A program made the position numbers and the translations under genes. The notes under the pieces were generated by a model. It was given only the letters and a program-made list of their open reading frames with translations, ran no database searches and was not told where the DNA came from. Of a stretch of DNA of 64,000 nt, positions 9,067 through 16,469 are shown one piece after another. Position 1 is the stretch's first letter, and each line of letters starts with the position of its first letter. The stretch covers positions 24,668 through 88,667 of the forward strand of contig NZ_JHXD01000015.1 in assembly GCF_000687715.1 (NCBI RefSeq), given 5' to 3'. Source of the DNA: Xylanibacter ruminicola Ga6B6 (GTDB lineage Bacteria > Bacteroidota > Bacteroidia > Bacteroidales > Bacteroidaceae).

Positions 9067-9118
9067 CGTCCGACGTATCGTCCGACCTTCTTAGAATTCG
9101 TCCGACAAACCGTCCGAC
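9067..9118. promoter_or_regulatory. Four CGTCCGAC repeats, candidate operator
   Basis: Exact copies start at 9067, 9079, 9099 and 9111, giving spacings of 12, 20 and 12 bp. The symmetric spacing and position upstream of the leftward small-gene cluster suggest a protein-binding site. The last two copies lie inside the 3' end of the next gene and encode its SDG/SDE residues. Confidence 0.55.
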
Positions 9119-9573
9119 TTATTGTTTTGAGCCCTCATAAAGGCACTCAAAAATCGCTTTACCAAGTTCTTTCTGCGTAGTGCCTCACTGGCTTTGGGGC
9201 TATCGGTAAACGTCCAGTCGGGGTACTTGCCTTTCACCTTAGCTATGGTATCGTAGATGGTGGTGCGACCAGGCAGATTATCAAAATCCGATTGGTGCAT
9301 ATAGTCGATAAAATCTTTGGGGGTATAGAAAAAGGGCAATCCTTTTACCACGCTCTCGTTCATGGCCACCATCAGGTAAGCATAGTCGCAGGGATTTTTA
9401 AAGGCCAGGGCCTGGCGCATTTCGCGTATGGCCGATGCCACATAGGTATCAATGGTAAGTTTCTTGTCGCCAGTGCCACAAACATTCAGCACCTCTACCA
9501 TCGGGCACAGATCAACCATACCCATAAACTTCTCAAAAGCTGCGTCGTCGATACGCAATACTACTTGTTTCAT
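9091..9573 (-). CDS. Conserved-looking accessory protein of unknown function
   Basis: The product of about 160 residues begins MKQVVLRIDDAAFEKFMGMVDLCPMVEVLNV. The frame is open to 9603, but ATG 9573 follows a purine-rich GGAAAAAG and gives the more protein-like start. The second half, from LPFFYTPKDFIDYMH to FLSAFMRAQ, looks like a folded helical domain. I do not recognise the family. A TACCTTTG box on the minus strand near 9676-9683 is a likely promoter, giving a leader of about 90 nt. Confidence 0.6.
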   Translation of the reverse strand: MKQVVLRIDDAAFEKFMGMVDLCPMVEVLNVCGTGDKKLTIDTYVASAIREMRQALAFKNPCDYAYLMVAMNESVVKGLPFFYTPKDFIDYMHQSDFDNLPGRTTIYDTIAKVKGKYPDWTFTDSPKASEALRRKNLVKRFLSAFMRAQNNKSDGLSDEF

Positions 9574-9700
9574 CTTTTTCCAAGTGTTTTGTGAGAAGAG
9601 CATGATTGCTGCAGCTTTTCACCTCAGAGGACTCCCACCCCACTCGGATTAAACATAAAATTCTTATCGACGGCAAAGGTACGGCTATTAAAACAAAAAA

Positions 9701-9755
9701 AGCCCCTATATAGGGGCTATAATAGGGGCTATAGTAGGGACTATATAGGGGATAC
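9701..9755. repeat. Palindrome plus 12-bp TAGGGGCTATAA repeats
   Basis: An 18-bp perfect palindrome, AGCCCCTATATAGGGGCT, at 9701-9718 runs into tandem TAGGGGCTATAA-like units at 9711, 9723, 9735 and about 9746. It lies between two leftward genes. It may act as a terminator for the 113-residue gene, or as a binding site. Confidence 0.6.
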
Positions 9756-9775
9756 CGCGGGGTATTAGTGGTTCT

Positions 9776-10117
9776 TTATTCGAGACCGTAATCATCGTAA
9801 CAATATATAGAGTCCAACCAATACTTAAGATAACTCAGCGGCAGACTATGCTCATCGTCGAGTTCCATGTCGAGATTGTGTCTCTCTGCAATAGGCAGAG
9901 CAATTTTCAGCATATCGTTTACGAATAGTTCACAATCCTCGCGACTCTTTCGGCCATCATAAAAGTTTTCACGCACAGGCTTAATCTTCTGCCAAATCTC
10001 CTTAGTTGCAGCCAAATACATCTTATTGTAGTTGTGGGTAATCTCACCCCAGAGCGAGTCTATCAGTCCAATCTCTTCGATACTAAGCCCGCGTTCTTTA
10101 CCTTCTTTCATTTTCAA
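9776..10117 (-). CDS. Small acidic protein of unknown function
   Basis: The 113-residue product, starting MKMKEGKERGLSIEEIGLID, is acidic and predicted helical, ending YDDYGLE. No motif was recognised. It is transcribed away from the AAA+ ATPase at 10229. The two share a 111-bp intergenic region with two identical TGCACT dyads, so they may be co-regulated. Confidence 0.55.
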   Translation of the reverse strand: MKMKEGKERGLSIEEIGLIDSLWGEITHNYNKMYLAATKEIWQKIKPVRENFYDGRKSREDCELFVNDMLKIALPIAERHNLDMELDDEHSLPLSYLKYWLDSIYCYDDYGLE

Positions 10118-10143
10118 AGGTTTTCCGTAAAAAATCGTTAAAT

Positions 10144-10193
10144 TGCACTATTTTAGTGCACTTTTCTGTTATTTTATGCACTGCCATAGTGCA
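10144..10193. promoter_or_regulatory. Two TGCACT-N5-AGTGCA dyads, candidate operator
   Basis: Perfect 6-bp inverted repeats with 5-bp spacers lie at 10144-10160 and 10177-10193, with centres 33 bp apart, about three helical turns. The second overlaps the -33 region of the promoter whose -7 box TATATTTG is at 10201-10208. The arrangement fits a dimeric repressor binding twice. Confidence 0.7.
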
Positions 10194-10200
10194 TTTTTAT

Positions 10201-10208
10201 TATATTTG
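10201..10208 (+). promoter_or_regulatory. Promoter -7 box of the AAA+ ATPase gene
   Basis: TATATTTG followed by GCA fits the Bacteroidetes consensus and lies 21 bp before the ATG at 10229. The upstream dyad at 10177-10193 covers the expected -33 position. Confidence 0.6.
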
Positions 10209-10228
10209 CAGCAAAATATATAAGGATT

Positions 10229-11401
10229 ATGGATATTTCGCTTATTGAATTTATGGAGAGTCAGTTGAAGTTAACCACTTCAACATTCCATCGGTATATG
10301 TACGATCAGGTGAGTTGGGAGTCGAGAATGTTTGGACTTGTTGGGCCACGTGGTGTGGGAAAGTCAACAATGATCCTACAATACATCAAAGAGAACAGAG
10401 ACAAGCGACACATGCTATATGTAGCCGCCGACCATCTGTATTTCTCAACCCACACACTTATCGACACAGTAGATGAGTTTGTAAAAGACGGTGGTGAGCA
10501 GATATTCATCGACGAGATTCATAAATACGAGAACTGGTCGCGAGAATTGAAACTCATCTATGACTCTCATCCTGACTTGAAGGTTGGATTCACAGGCTCA
10601 TCAATACTTGATATCACAAAGGGAGCATCCGACCTTAGCCGACGTACGCTGATATTCACTATGCAGGGACTTTCGTTCAGAGAATATCTGGCGTTGTTTC
10701 ATAACATAACCGCCCCAGTATATACCATCAACGATATTCTGGAGCATAAAGCGAAACTTGATGCCGTTAACCACCCACTGCCCCTGTTTAGGGATTATCT
10801 AAAAAACGGCTACTACCCATTTGCATACGAAGGGGGCTACGAAATGCGTTTGCGTCAGGTTATTAACCAAACAATGGAGGTAGACATCCCCCAATATGCG
10901 AATATGAACGCATCAACAGGCCGAAAACTAAAGAAATTGCTGGCCGTTATTGCACAGAGCGTACCCTTTAAGCCTGTCATGGAGTCGTTGGCCACTGTTA
11001 TTGGTGTAAGTCGCAATTTGTTACCCGACTACTTCCTTTACATGGAACAGGCTGGTATGATAGGACAACTGCGTGACGATACTGGCGGTATACGTGGCTT
11101 AGGAAAGGTGGAGAAAGTATATCTTGACAACACGAACCTGGCCTATGTACTTGGACATGAGAGTACCGACATTGGCAACATCCGCGAGACTTTCTTCTAC
11201 AATCAGATGCGTGTCACTACTGATGTCATCAGTTCGCGTATCAGTGATTTCGAAATAGACGGCAAGACCTTTGAGGTGGGCGGAAAGAGCAAGAAGCAGA
11301 AACAGATACAAAATGTAGCCCAAGGCTACGTAGTAAAAGACGATATCGAAACAGGCCATGCCAACATCATCCCCCTTTGGCAGTTTGGACTAACGTATTA
11401 G
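10229..11401 (+). CDS. AAA+ ATPase (AAA_14 type, with DUF4143-like C-terminus)
   Basis: This 390-residue predicted P-loop protein has Walker A GPRGVGKST at residues 39-47, Walker B QIFIDEIHKY with D95/E96, and a sensor-like FTGSSI. The C-terminal part resembles the nuclease-like domain of DUF4143 proteins, with a possible degenerate active site in EIDGKTFEVGGKSKKQK. Such ATPases are common accessory genes; substrates and roles are mostly unknown. It is divergent from a 113-residue gene across the TGCACT dyads. An octamer array and AT palindrome follow 10-130 bp downstream. A defence or stress role is inference only. Confidence 0.8.
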   Translation: MDISLIEFMESQLKLTTSTFHRYMYDQVSWESRMFGLVGPRGVGKSTMILQYIKENRDKRHMLYVAADHLYFSTHTLIDTVDEFVKDGGEQIFIDEIHKYENWSRELKLIYDSHPDLKVGFTGSSILDITKGASDLSRRTLIFTMQGLSFREYLALFHNITAPVYTINDILEHKAKLDAVNHPLPLFRDYLKNGYYPFAYEGGYEMRLRQVINQTMEVDIPQYANMNASTGRKLKKLLAVIAQSVPFKPVMESLATVIGVSRNLLPDYFLYMEQAGMIGQLRDDTGGIRGLGKVEKVYLDNTNLAYVLGHESTDIGNIRETFFYNQMRVTTDVISSRISDFEIDGKTFEVGGKSKKQKQIQNVAQGYVVKDDIETGHANIIPLWQFGLTY

Positions 11402-11409
11402 CAATCCAC

Positions 11410-11441
11410 CTAACCATCTAACCACCTAACAAACTAACATT
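11410..11441 (+). repeat. Octamer array, four units of CTAACNNN
   Basis: Units CTAACCAT, CTAACCAC, CTAACAAA and CTAACATT follow at exactly 8 bp. This is the reverse orientation of the GTTAG arrays at 5175 and 11576. Seventeen bases (11425-11441) match the complement of 5173-5189 exactly. Confidence 0.85.
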
Positions 11442-11478
11442 TGGTATTTTGTTAGGTAGTAACTAACGTGCTTATTAG

Positions 11479-11530
11479 AATATATATTATATTATTATAT
11501 ATTATAATATATAATAATATAATATATATT
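11479..11530. repeat. 52-bp perfect AT-only palindrome
   Basis: The segment from AATATATATT to AATATATATT reads the same on both strands, with 26-bp arms and no loop bases. It lies between inverted octamer arrays (11410-11441 and 11576-11599). A similar AT tract lies at 63880-63929 in the same setting. Cruciform extrusion or easy melting is possible. Confidence 0.85.
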
Positions 11531-11575
11531 TATAGTTAGTATTGGTGGATGATTGGATAATAGAGAAATCGTAAT

Positions 11576-11599
11576 GTTAGAACGTTAGGACGTTAGGTG
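11576..11599 (+). repeat. Octamer array, three units of GTTAGNNN
   Basis: GTTAGAAC, GTTAGGAC and GTTAGGTG follow at 8 bp. The preceding TCGTAAT also precedes the array at 5175. Together with 11410-11441 it forms an inverted pair around the AT palindrome. Confidence 0.8.
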
Positions 11600-11677
11600 C
11601 TCGAGAAATGGTAAATCTATGTAGAAATAAATTAAAAATAAAACGAATAAACGCTTGTATATATGCTGAATTTTTCG

Positions 11678-11876
11678 TACCTTTGCATTGTCAAATTGAG
11701 AGAGTAAGAGCAGCGGCATTAAGGCTAAAAATTGCGAGAATTAAATCTAGAAATTGCGCGCATTAATAGTAACAATTGAAAGTACTAATAGCTGTTGAAA
11801 CCTGCACTCCAAGGCGACAAAGCGAGATTATTGAAAATATTAAACATTAAACATTAACCATTAAAATTTTAGAAGT
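11678..11876 (+). promoter_or_regulatory. Promoter and long leader of the HU-smalltalk transcript
   Basis: TACCTTTG at 11678-11685 should start transcription near 11692, leaving a leader of about 185 nt. The leader holds a direct repeat of AAATTGCG..ATTAA at 11729-11744 and 11751-11766 (22-bp period). Near its end is a TTAAACA-type heptamer repeat around 11843-11870. No known riboswitch was recognised. Confidence 0.5.
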
Positions 11877-12434
11877 ATGGCGATTAAAGTAATTGCTCAG
11901 CGCCGAGAGCTTAAAATCGGCAACAAACCAGGTAAGCGTTTCATTATGCGCCCCGACCTGTATAGTGCAATAGCAGAGAAGAAGGTGTTTCGCGACGCAG
12001 CCACTCGCAGTGGTATCTCTGCAGGTGTAATTAAGGCAGCTTGGGATGCTGCAGGTGAAGTAATCCGTACGTGGGCCACCGAGGGCCACTCAGTGCCTCT
12101 GCCAGGACTGGGTACCATGCGATTCGGAGTTCGCAGTAAGGCTGTTGAGGAGCTGGAGGACGTGAAGACAGGATTGATTACCACCCGTCGTATCGTGTTC
12201 ACACCCAGCGTAGATGTAAAGGACGAGCTGAAGAATACGGCCATCCAGATTACCTGCCTGGACGAGGACGGTAATGTGCTGAAGCGTGTGACCAGCGGTG
12301 ACAGCGGCGATATCGAGGATCCCGACCAGCCATCGAACGGTGGCGGTAATCAGAACCAGGGCGGTAACACTGGAGGCAACACAGGCGGCAATCAGCCAAG
12401 CAACCCAGGTAGCGGCGGTAGCGACATGAACTAA
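11877..12434 (+). CDS. HU-family DNA-binding protein with Gly/Asn-rich tail
   Basis: The 185-residue protein has an HU-like core (residues 1-130), starting MAIKVIAQRRELKIGNKPGK and including SVPLPGLGTMRFGVRSKAV. A low-complexity tail follows from about residue 152, rich in Gly, Asn, Gln, Pro and Ser and ending SGGSDMN. HU-like proteins bend DNA; this larger type is common in Bacteroidales beside smalltalk genes. The tail is probably disordered. The gene has its own promoter and long leader. The smalltalk gene follows 17 bp later. The proximity of the AT palindrome and octamer arrays suggests, by inference, that this protein could bind them. Confidence 0.85.
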   Translation: MAIKVIAQRRELKIGNKPGKRFIMRPDLYSAIAEKKVFRDAATRSGISAGVIKAAWDAAGEVIRTWATEGHSVPLPGLGTMRFGVRSKAVEELEDVKTGLITTRRIVFTPSVDVKDELKNTAIQITCLDEDGNVLKRVTSGDSGDIEDPDQPSNGGGNQNQGGNTGGNTGGNQPSNPGSGGSDMN

Positions 12435-12451
12435 CGGAAAGGAGGTGAATT

Positions 12452-12553
12452 ATGAGTAAGAAGGAAACATTGAAGTTCATCGTGCAGATGATTGCAAGTA
12501 TCGCAACGGCGATAGTGACGGCACTGGGCGCTACCAGCTGCATGGGAGTGTAG
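12452..12553 (+). CDS. Smalltalk peptide, 33 residues
   Basis: The peptide starts MSKKETLKFIVQMIASIATA and ends TALGATSCMGV. It is basic at the N-terminus and then hydrophobic, as in the named but functionally unknown smalltalk family of Bacteroidetes. That family is usually encoded next to an HU-like protein and a peptidoglycan amidase. Here an M15 lipoprotein lies beyond it on the other strand. A near-perfect Shine-Dalgarno sequence, AAAGGAGGTGA at 12438-12448, precedes the ATG, which is unusual in this phylum. A strong terminator follows. Membrane location is inferred. Confidence 0.85.
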   Translation: MSKKETLKFIVQMIASIATAIVTALGATSCMGV

Positions 12554-12560
12554 AACATTA

Positions 12561-12595
12561 AAAAAGCCCTGGGTTATAGCAACTCAGGGCTTTAA
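12561..12595 (+). terminator. Terminator after the smalltalk gene
   Basis: AAAGCCCTG pairs with CAGGGCTTT, with an additional GTT/AAC in the loop side. The stem is flanked by A and T runs and lies 8 bp after the smalltalk stop. It may work for both strands. Confidence 0.8.
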
Positions 12596-12669
12596 TGTAT
12601 ATAAACTTCACTTCTCCGTTTCGGTTACGAAGCAGGCCACGAGGCCGTAGGTGATGGTGGGACGAATTG

Positions 12670-13428
12670 TTATTCTACTAATTCGAAATGTTGATAGTCC
12701 TTACACGTGGTCCAGTCGCCACCCCACTCGAAACCGGCCTCGATGAAGAGCTTGAAGCAGAGATCGTCGTGGTCTATCTTGTAGGGGAAGTCCCAGTCGC
12801 GATTGCAATAGGCCTCTGCCGTGGCGGGCTGGACAAACAATGTGCCATCCTCGCGCACCTTATAATAGGGGTTGTAGAGCGTATTGATGTCGATGGCCAA
12901 ACCGCGGGCATGCTTCGACAGATTGGTAGAGCCAGCGATACTTCGATAACAGAAACACGACGAGTTGTTGTCGCGCATCTGCGTCTCGTCGTCGGCATCA
13001 TACACATCGGGCAACAGCATGCGCTGGATGGGATATTTGGCATCGAACAGCTTTCGCAGGATACCAGCCACGCAGTCGGCTATCTGCTTGTTGCACACCA
13101 TCTCGCCCACGTGCATACGGTTGTCGTAGTCCCAATGCAGAGCGCGTACATGGCGCAGGTCATCGCGACCGATATAGGGGTTCTCCTTGTAGGTTTTGCC
13201 CTGCATGCGCTCCCAAACGTCGTCGGGTATCGGTTCTGCAGCAAAACACTTGTCGATACCACCGTAGGCTTCTACAGCCTCAGCACTTACGATTTTACCG
13301 GCCTGCCACTTGGTTAGCGGCGCGACATTGGTCAAAGCACGATTATCACTATTACCACACGACACCAACGTGCCTGCACCGCATATTGTTAGGATGGCGG
13401 CAAGCATCCATTTACTCATTCTCTTCAT
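12670..13428 (-). CDS. M15-family D-Ala-D-Ala carboxypeptidase-like lipoprotein
   Basis: The product is a lipoprotein (signal ending LVSC, Cys24) with an M15 metallopeptidase domain. Zinc-site motifs are SKHARGLAIDIN and, near the C-terminus, WGGDWTTCKDYQHFE. It should cut peptide cross-links or stems of peptidoglycan in the periplasm. It differs strongly from the two short M15 paralogues in this window, which lack signal peptides. It converges on the HU-smalltalk pair across the terminator. It lies 27 bp downstream of the SGNH hydrolase gene on the same strand. Length of 252 residues is usual. Confidence 0.88.
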   Translation of the reverse strand: MKRMSKWMLAAILTICGAGTLVSCGNSDNRALTNVAPLTKWQAGKIVSAEAVEAYGGIDKCFAAEPIPDDVWERMQGKTYKENPYIGRDDLRHVRALHWDYDNRMHVGEMVCNKQIADCVAGILRKLFDAKYPIQRMLLPDVYDADDETQMRDNNSSCFCYRSIAGSTNLSKHARGLAIDINTLYNPYYKVREDGTLFVQPATAEAYCNRDWDFPYKIDHDDLCFKLFIEAGFEWGGDWTTCKDYQHFELVE

Positions 13429-13455
13429 GATCAGATTGTTTATAAGTTATTATTA

Positions 13456-14607
13456 TCAGTACTGCTCTTCGTGGTCGTAGGTAGATGGGATGTGGCGGAT
13501 GAGCTTGTGGGCGGCAGCCTGGGCCATGGCCTCGTAGGCACGCTCGCTGGGGTGCAGGTGGTCGCCACTATCGAAACCGTCGGCAAAGGCCTTGGGATTG
13601 GTGGCACAGCGCACGGCGGCATCGAAATCGATACAGCCATCGAACACAGGCGAGGTGCGTAACCACTCATTAAACTCCTGTCGCATGGCGTCGCGCTTCT
13701 CGTTATAGGTACGCCAGCCGTAGATGGGCAGCAGCGTGCCGCTCCACACCTTGAGGCCCATAGCCTTGGCGGGCTTTACGTAGATATCCTCTACACCGCG
13801 CTGCATCTCCTCGACGGTAGGCAGGTCGCTCCAGGGACGGAAGGGGTTGACATCTTCGCCCACAGGGTGGATGATATCGTTGATGCCGTGCTGGATAATC
13901 ACATCGCTGGCACCGGCCACACGCATCTCGATGGGGAAACGGGTGGCACCTTTCAAACCGTAAGCCTGATAGGTGATGCAGTCGTACTGGCGCAGGATAC
14001 GGGTACCGCTAACGGCGCGGCGGATGATGGCCACGTTGGTGCCAAAGGCGAGCTGAGCCAGATAATCGGGCCATGACTGGGCGGTGATAGAGTCGCCATA
14101 GCACACTACGGCGTGGTTATCGGGCGATGTGAGCACATCGATGGTGTTGAGGAAATAGAACCAGTTGGTGTGGCGGGTAAGGTCGAGGGGCAGCTCGTCG
14201 GCCTCGGCAAAATCGCCATAGGCATAGAAACCTTTCGACAGAGGACCGGTGATGAGTGTGCCGCTATTCATCTGGGTGTAATCGGCCAGATACATGCTTA
14301 CATCCACGGTATCGCCACGATGTACGGCGTAGCTGATGGCATCGCTCTCAACTTCGTTACCAGGCTGCAGCGTAACGCTGATGGCACCACCAAAGGTAAT
14401 GGGGGTGTGACCTACAAACACCTTGGTGAGGGTTACGGGTTCGGTGCCGGTGAGATTGGAGAAACGGAAACGCAAGGCGCTGCCGGCAAACGGCATGCGT
14501 ACTGGATAACGCAAGGTAAGATTCTTGGCATATACGGCCTCGCGACGGTCGGTAATCGAGGTGGCATTACCCCAACAGGCCACCCACTTTAAATCGGTAT
14601 TATTCAT
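13456..14607 (-). CDS. SGNH/GDSL-family hydrolase with N-terminal beta domain
   Basis: This 383-residue protein has an N-terminal beta-rich domain (residues 1-145) followed by an SGNH esterase domain. It shows block I CYGDSITAQSWP, the GIND of block III, and DHLHPSERAY carrying the catalytic Asp-His of block V. No signal peptide is seen with the ATG at 14607 (MNNTDLKWVACWG). A GTG at 14628, directly after the previous stop, would add seven residues. It probably removes acyl groups from a carbohydrate or ester. It is likely cotranscribed with the thioesterase gene upstream. Confidence 0.85.
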   Translation of the reverse strand: MNNTDLKWVACWGNATSITDRREAVYAKNLTLRYPVRMPFAGSALRFRFSNLTGTEPVTLTKVFVGHTPITFGGAISVTLQPGNEVESDAISYAVHRGDTVDVSMYLADYTQMNSGTLITGPLSKGFYAYGDFAEADELPLDLTRHTNWFYFLNTIDVLTSPDNHAVVCYGDSITAQSWPDYLAQLAFGTNVAIIRRAVSGTRILRQYDCITYQAYGLKGATRFPIEMRVAGASDVIIQHGINDIIHPVGEDVNPFRPWSDLPTVEEMQRGVEDIYVKPAKAMGLKVWSGTLLPIYGWRTYNEKRDAMRQEFNEWLRTSPVFDGCIDFDAAVRCATNPKAFADGFDSGDHLHPSERAYEAMAQAAAHKLIRHIPSTYDHEEQY

Positions 14608-14628
14608 ATCAGTATGATTTGTAATCAC

Positions 14629-15003
14629 TTAACCAAGCTTCGACATAAAACGCTCGCGATCGACTACGAATCGCAGATGGGTGCCCTCGCCTATCAGCAC
14701 ATCGCCCGAATAAGCAGCTATCTTAAACTCAATCTTCTTGCCATCTACCTTCACCACCTCGGCAGTAGCGGTAACTGTGTCGCCCACCTTTGAAGGTTTG
14801 AGGTGCGACGAGGCAATATGTCCGCCAACGGTAGTACAGCCCTCGGGCAGCTCATCGGCCACAGCCAGCATAGCCGCATTCTCCATCAACGCCATCATAG
14901 CGGGGGTGGCCAGCACAGCCATATCGCCCGAACCTATCTTTACGGCGGTAACATCGTCGGTTACCACCAGAGTACTTGTATGTTTTAATCCTACTTGTAA
15001 CAT
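14629..15003 (-). CDS. FlK-like hotdog thioesterase
   Basis: The 124-residue protein resembles fluoroacetyl-CoA thioesterase FlK. It has HTSTLVVT at the start, the TPAMMALMENAAM helix and VGGHIASSHLKPSKVGDTVTATAEV. The hotdog fold would hydrolyse an acyl-CoA; the substrate is unknown. It is followed within about 20 bp by the SGNH hydrolase gene. A divergent promoter region of about 115 bp separates it from the YgbA-like gene. Confidence 0.85.
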   Translation of the reverse strand: MLQVGLKHTSTLVVTDDVTAVKIGSGDMAVLATPAMMALMENAAMLAVADELPEGCTTVGGHIASSHLKPSKVGDTVTATAEVVKVDGKKIEFKIAAYSGDVLIGEGTHLRFVVDRERFMSKLG

Positions 15004-15121
15004 GACTACTAAACTTTTGTTAATCTTTGGTGCAAAAGTAGTAAAATTACATTAGAATAGTGTATCTTTGCAGTCCATTTTAATAAGAATTGTGAATTAG
15101 ACTTAGAAGGAAACTACAAAC

Positions 15122-15427
15122 ATGAGTAAAATTGAAAGAGAAAAGCAGACCGTAAGAAAGATGATTGAGCTGTATTGTCGCCATCATCTGCATCAGGATA
15201 CAATGACAGAAGAATACCAGCATCTGGCCGACTATGCGTGCCAGCGACTGGACCACTGCCGATTCGGCGAGAAGAAAACGGTGTGCAAACGATGCCCCAT
15301 ACACTGCTACGCCCCACAGGAGCGCGAAGCCATACGTAAGGTGATGCGCTGGACGGGCCCCAGAATGATGATATACGCACCCAAAGCAGCTATCATACAC
15401 ACCTATTATATGTTGAAAAGAAATTAA
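15122..15427 (+). CDS. YgbA-like protein (nitrous oxide-stimulated promoter family)
   Basis: This 101-residue protein matches the YgbA_NO family. Conserved features are the CRHHLH segment, the C-x2-C-x3-C cluster in VCKRCPIHCYAPQ, and the GPRMMIYAPKAAIIH C-terminus. Family members respond to nitric oxide stress; the cysteines suggest metal or NO sensing. The promoter is probably TATCTTTG at 15063-15070, leaving a 45-50 nt leader. Confidence 0.88.
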   Translation: MSKIEREKQTVRKMIELYCRHHLHQDTMTEEYQHLADYACQRLDHCRFGEKKTVCKRCPIHCYAPQEREAIRKVMRWTGPRMMIYAPKAAIIHTYYMLKRN

Positions 15428-15500
15428 GGATTTATGGCAAAGGTTCTTTTAATTTGATGCCACCCACCACCAGGTTCTGATTTCAGTTTCCAAGCCATAA

Positions 15501-16136
15501 TTAATACCCGAGGGTTTCGCCTACCAATACTACTACATGGCGGCCTTGGGGTGAGTTACGGAGAAAATGAACGTAGCTGCAGATACACTCCGGCGAGTTG
15601 CAGTTATGGCACACGCCATCCGTATGGCAAGGCGTATGAATATCGAAACGGGCCGCATTGATGGGCGATGCCGTGCTACGCGCCCTTGCGAGGGCAGCCT
15701 CTACATTCTGAGCCACTTTATTCAGACCGATAACGAAGATTACCTTCTTAGGTCCCCAGGTGATGGCAGCCACACGGTTTCCGTTGCCATCGATATTCAC
15801 GATAACACCGTCTTCCGAGATAGCGTTGGCACTCGACAGGTAAACATCGGCCGAAAAAGCCTTGAGATAAACGGATTGTTTCTCTTCAGGCGTTTCTGCC
15901 AGGTCGCGGTCTAGCACCTCCAGTGTGCCACGATCTTTCAGATATTGCGGGATACCCAGGTCGCGTACTGTCATCGTACCGCCCCAAGTCACACTGCTGC
16001 CGTCGGCGATAAGGTCAGAAACTTTCTTCACGGCCTCTTCTGCCGTCGCACAATAGAAACCCTCTATGTGGCGACGCTTCAGATTTTTGATAATCGTCTG
16101 AGCCAGGAGCTCATTTCTTTGCTTTTGTGGTGTCAT
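15501..16136 (-). CDS. LUD-domain protein (LutC/YkgG-like)
   Basis: The 211-residue product belongs to the lactate utilisation LUD family. It has TWGGTMTVRDLGIP, SSANAISEDGVIVNIDGNGNR and a cysteine-rich C-terminal part with CHTDGVCHNCNSPECICSY. The C-terminal cysteines suggest a redox or metal role. The other lut genes (lutA, lutB) are absent nearby, so its partner system is unclear. It stands alone on the minus strand. Confidence 0.85.
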   Translation of the reverse strand: MTPQKQRNELLAQTIIKNLKRRHIEGFYCATAEEAVKKVSDLIADGSSVTWGGTMTVRDLGIPQYLKDRGTLEVLDRDLAETPEEKQSVYLKAFSADVYLSSANAISEDGVIVNIDGNGNRVAAITWGPKKVIFVIGLNKVAQNVEAALARARSTASPINAARFDIHTPCHTDGVCHNCNSPECICSYVHFLRNSPQGRHVVVLVGETLGY

Positions 16137-16204
16137 AACTTAAATCTTTATATCAAAACATACTGATTTCATGGCAAAGATACATTTTTCTCCACGTTTT
16201 TTCG

Positions 16205-16212
16205 TACTTTTG
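16205..16212 (+). promoter_or_regulatory. Promoter -7 box upstream of the yjbQ remnant
   Basis: TACTTTTG followed by GCA fits the consensus. It lies 33 bp before the start of the decayed yjbQ gene and may now drive the ElaA-like gene behind it. Confidence 0.5.
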
Positions 16213-16244
16213 CACCCAAGTTTACGATACTTTAAGATAAGAAT

Positions 16245-16444
16245 ATGGTACAGCAAATTGAGATAACTCTGAATCCAAAACGTCGTGGATTCCATTTGGT
16301 AACGAGCGAGATTGTAAGTCAGTTGCCGAAACTGCCGAAGACGGGCATTGTGAGAACCTCGGTACCTGGCAGGGCATCTACTTCTGCGAGTACAGAAATT
16401 ACGGTGGTGCCAGAGATTTGGTAGTAACAATTATCGGAGAGTGA
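16245..16444 (+). pseudogene. Decayed yjbQ/UPF0047 gene with internal deletion
   Basis: The first 36 codons read MVQQIEITLNPKRRGFHL and onward to LPKLPKTGI, the normal N-terminus of YjbQ-family proteins. In another frame, 16356-16444 encodes LGTWQGIYFCEYRNYGGARD and then LVVTIIGE, the normal C-terminus. The middle, roughly 65 residues in the family, is missing and the frame is changed. The frame-0 product would stop after 59 codons at 16422-16424. The promoter and start remain, so decay is recent. Confidence 0.8.
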
Positions 16445-16469
16445 ATTGCTAAATGTATAAGATAATGCA

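Noticed and set aside
4614..12553. Prophage
   Set aside because: Endolysin-like, small unknown and primase-like genes are present, but there is no integrase, terminase, capsid or tail gene. A phage-derived origin is possible; a prophage is not supported.
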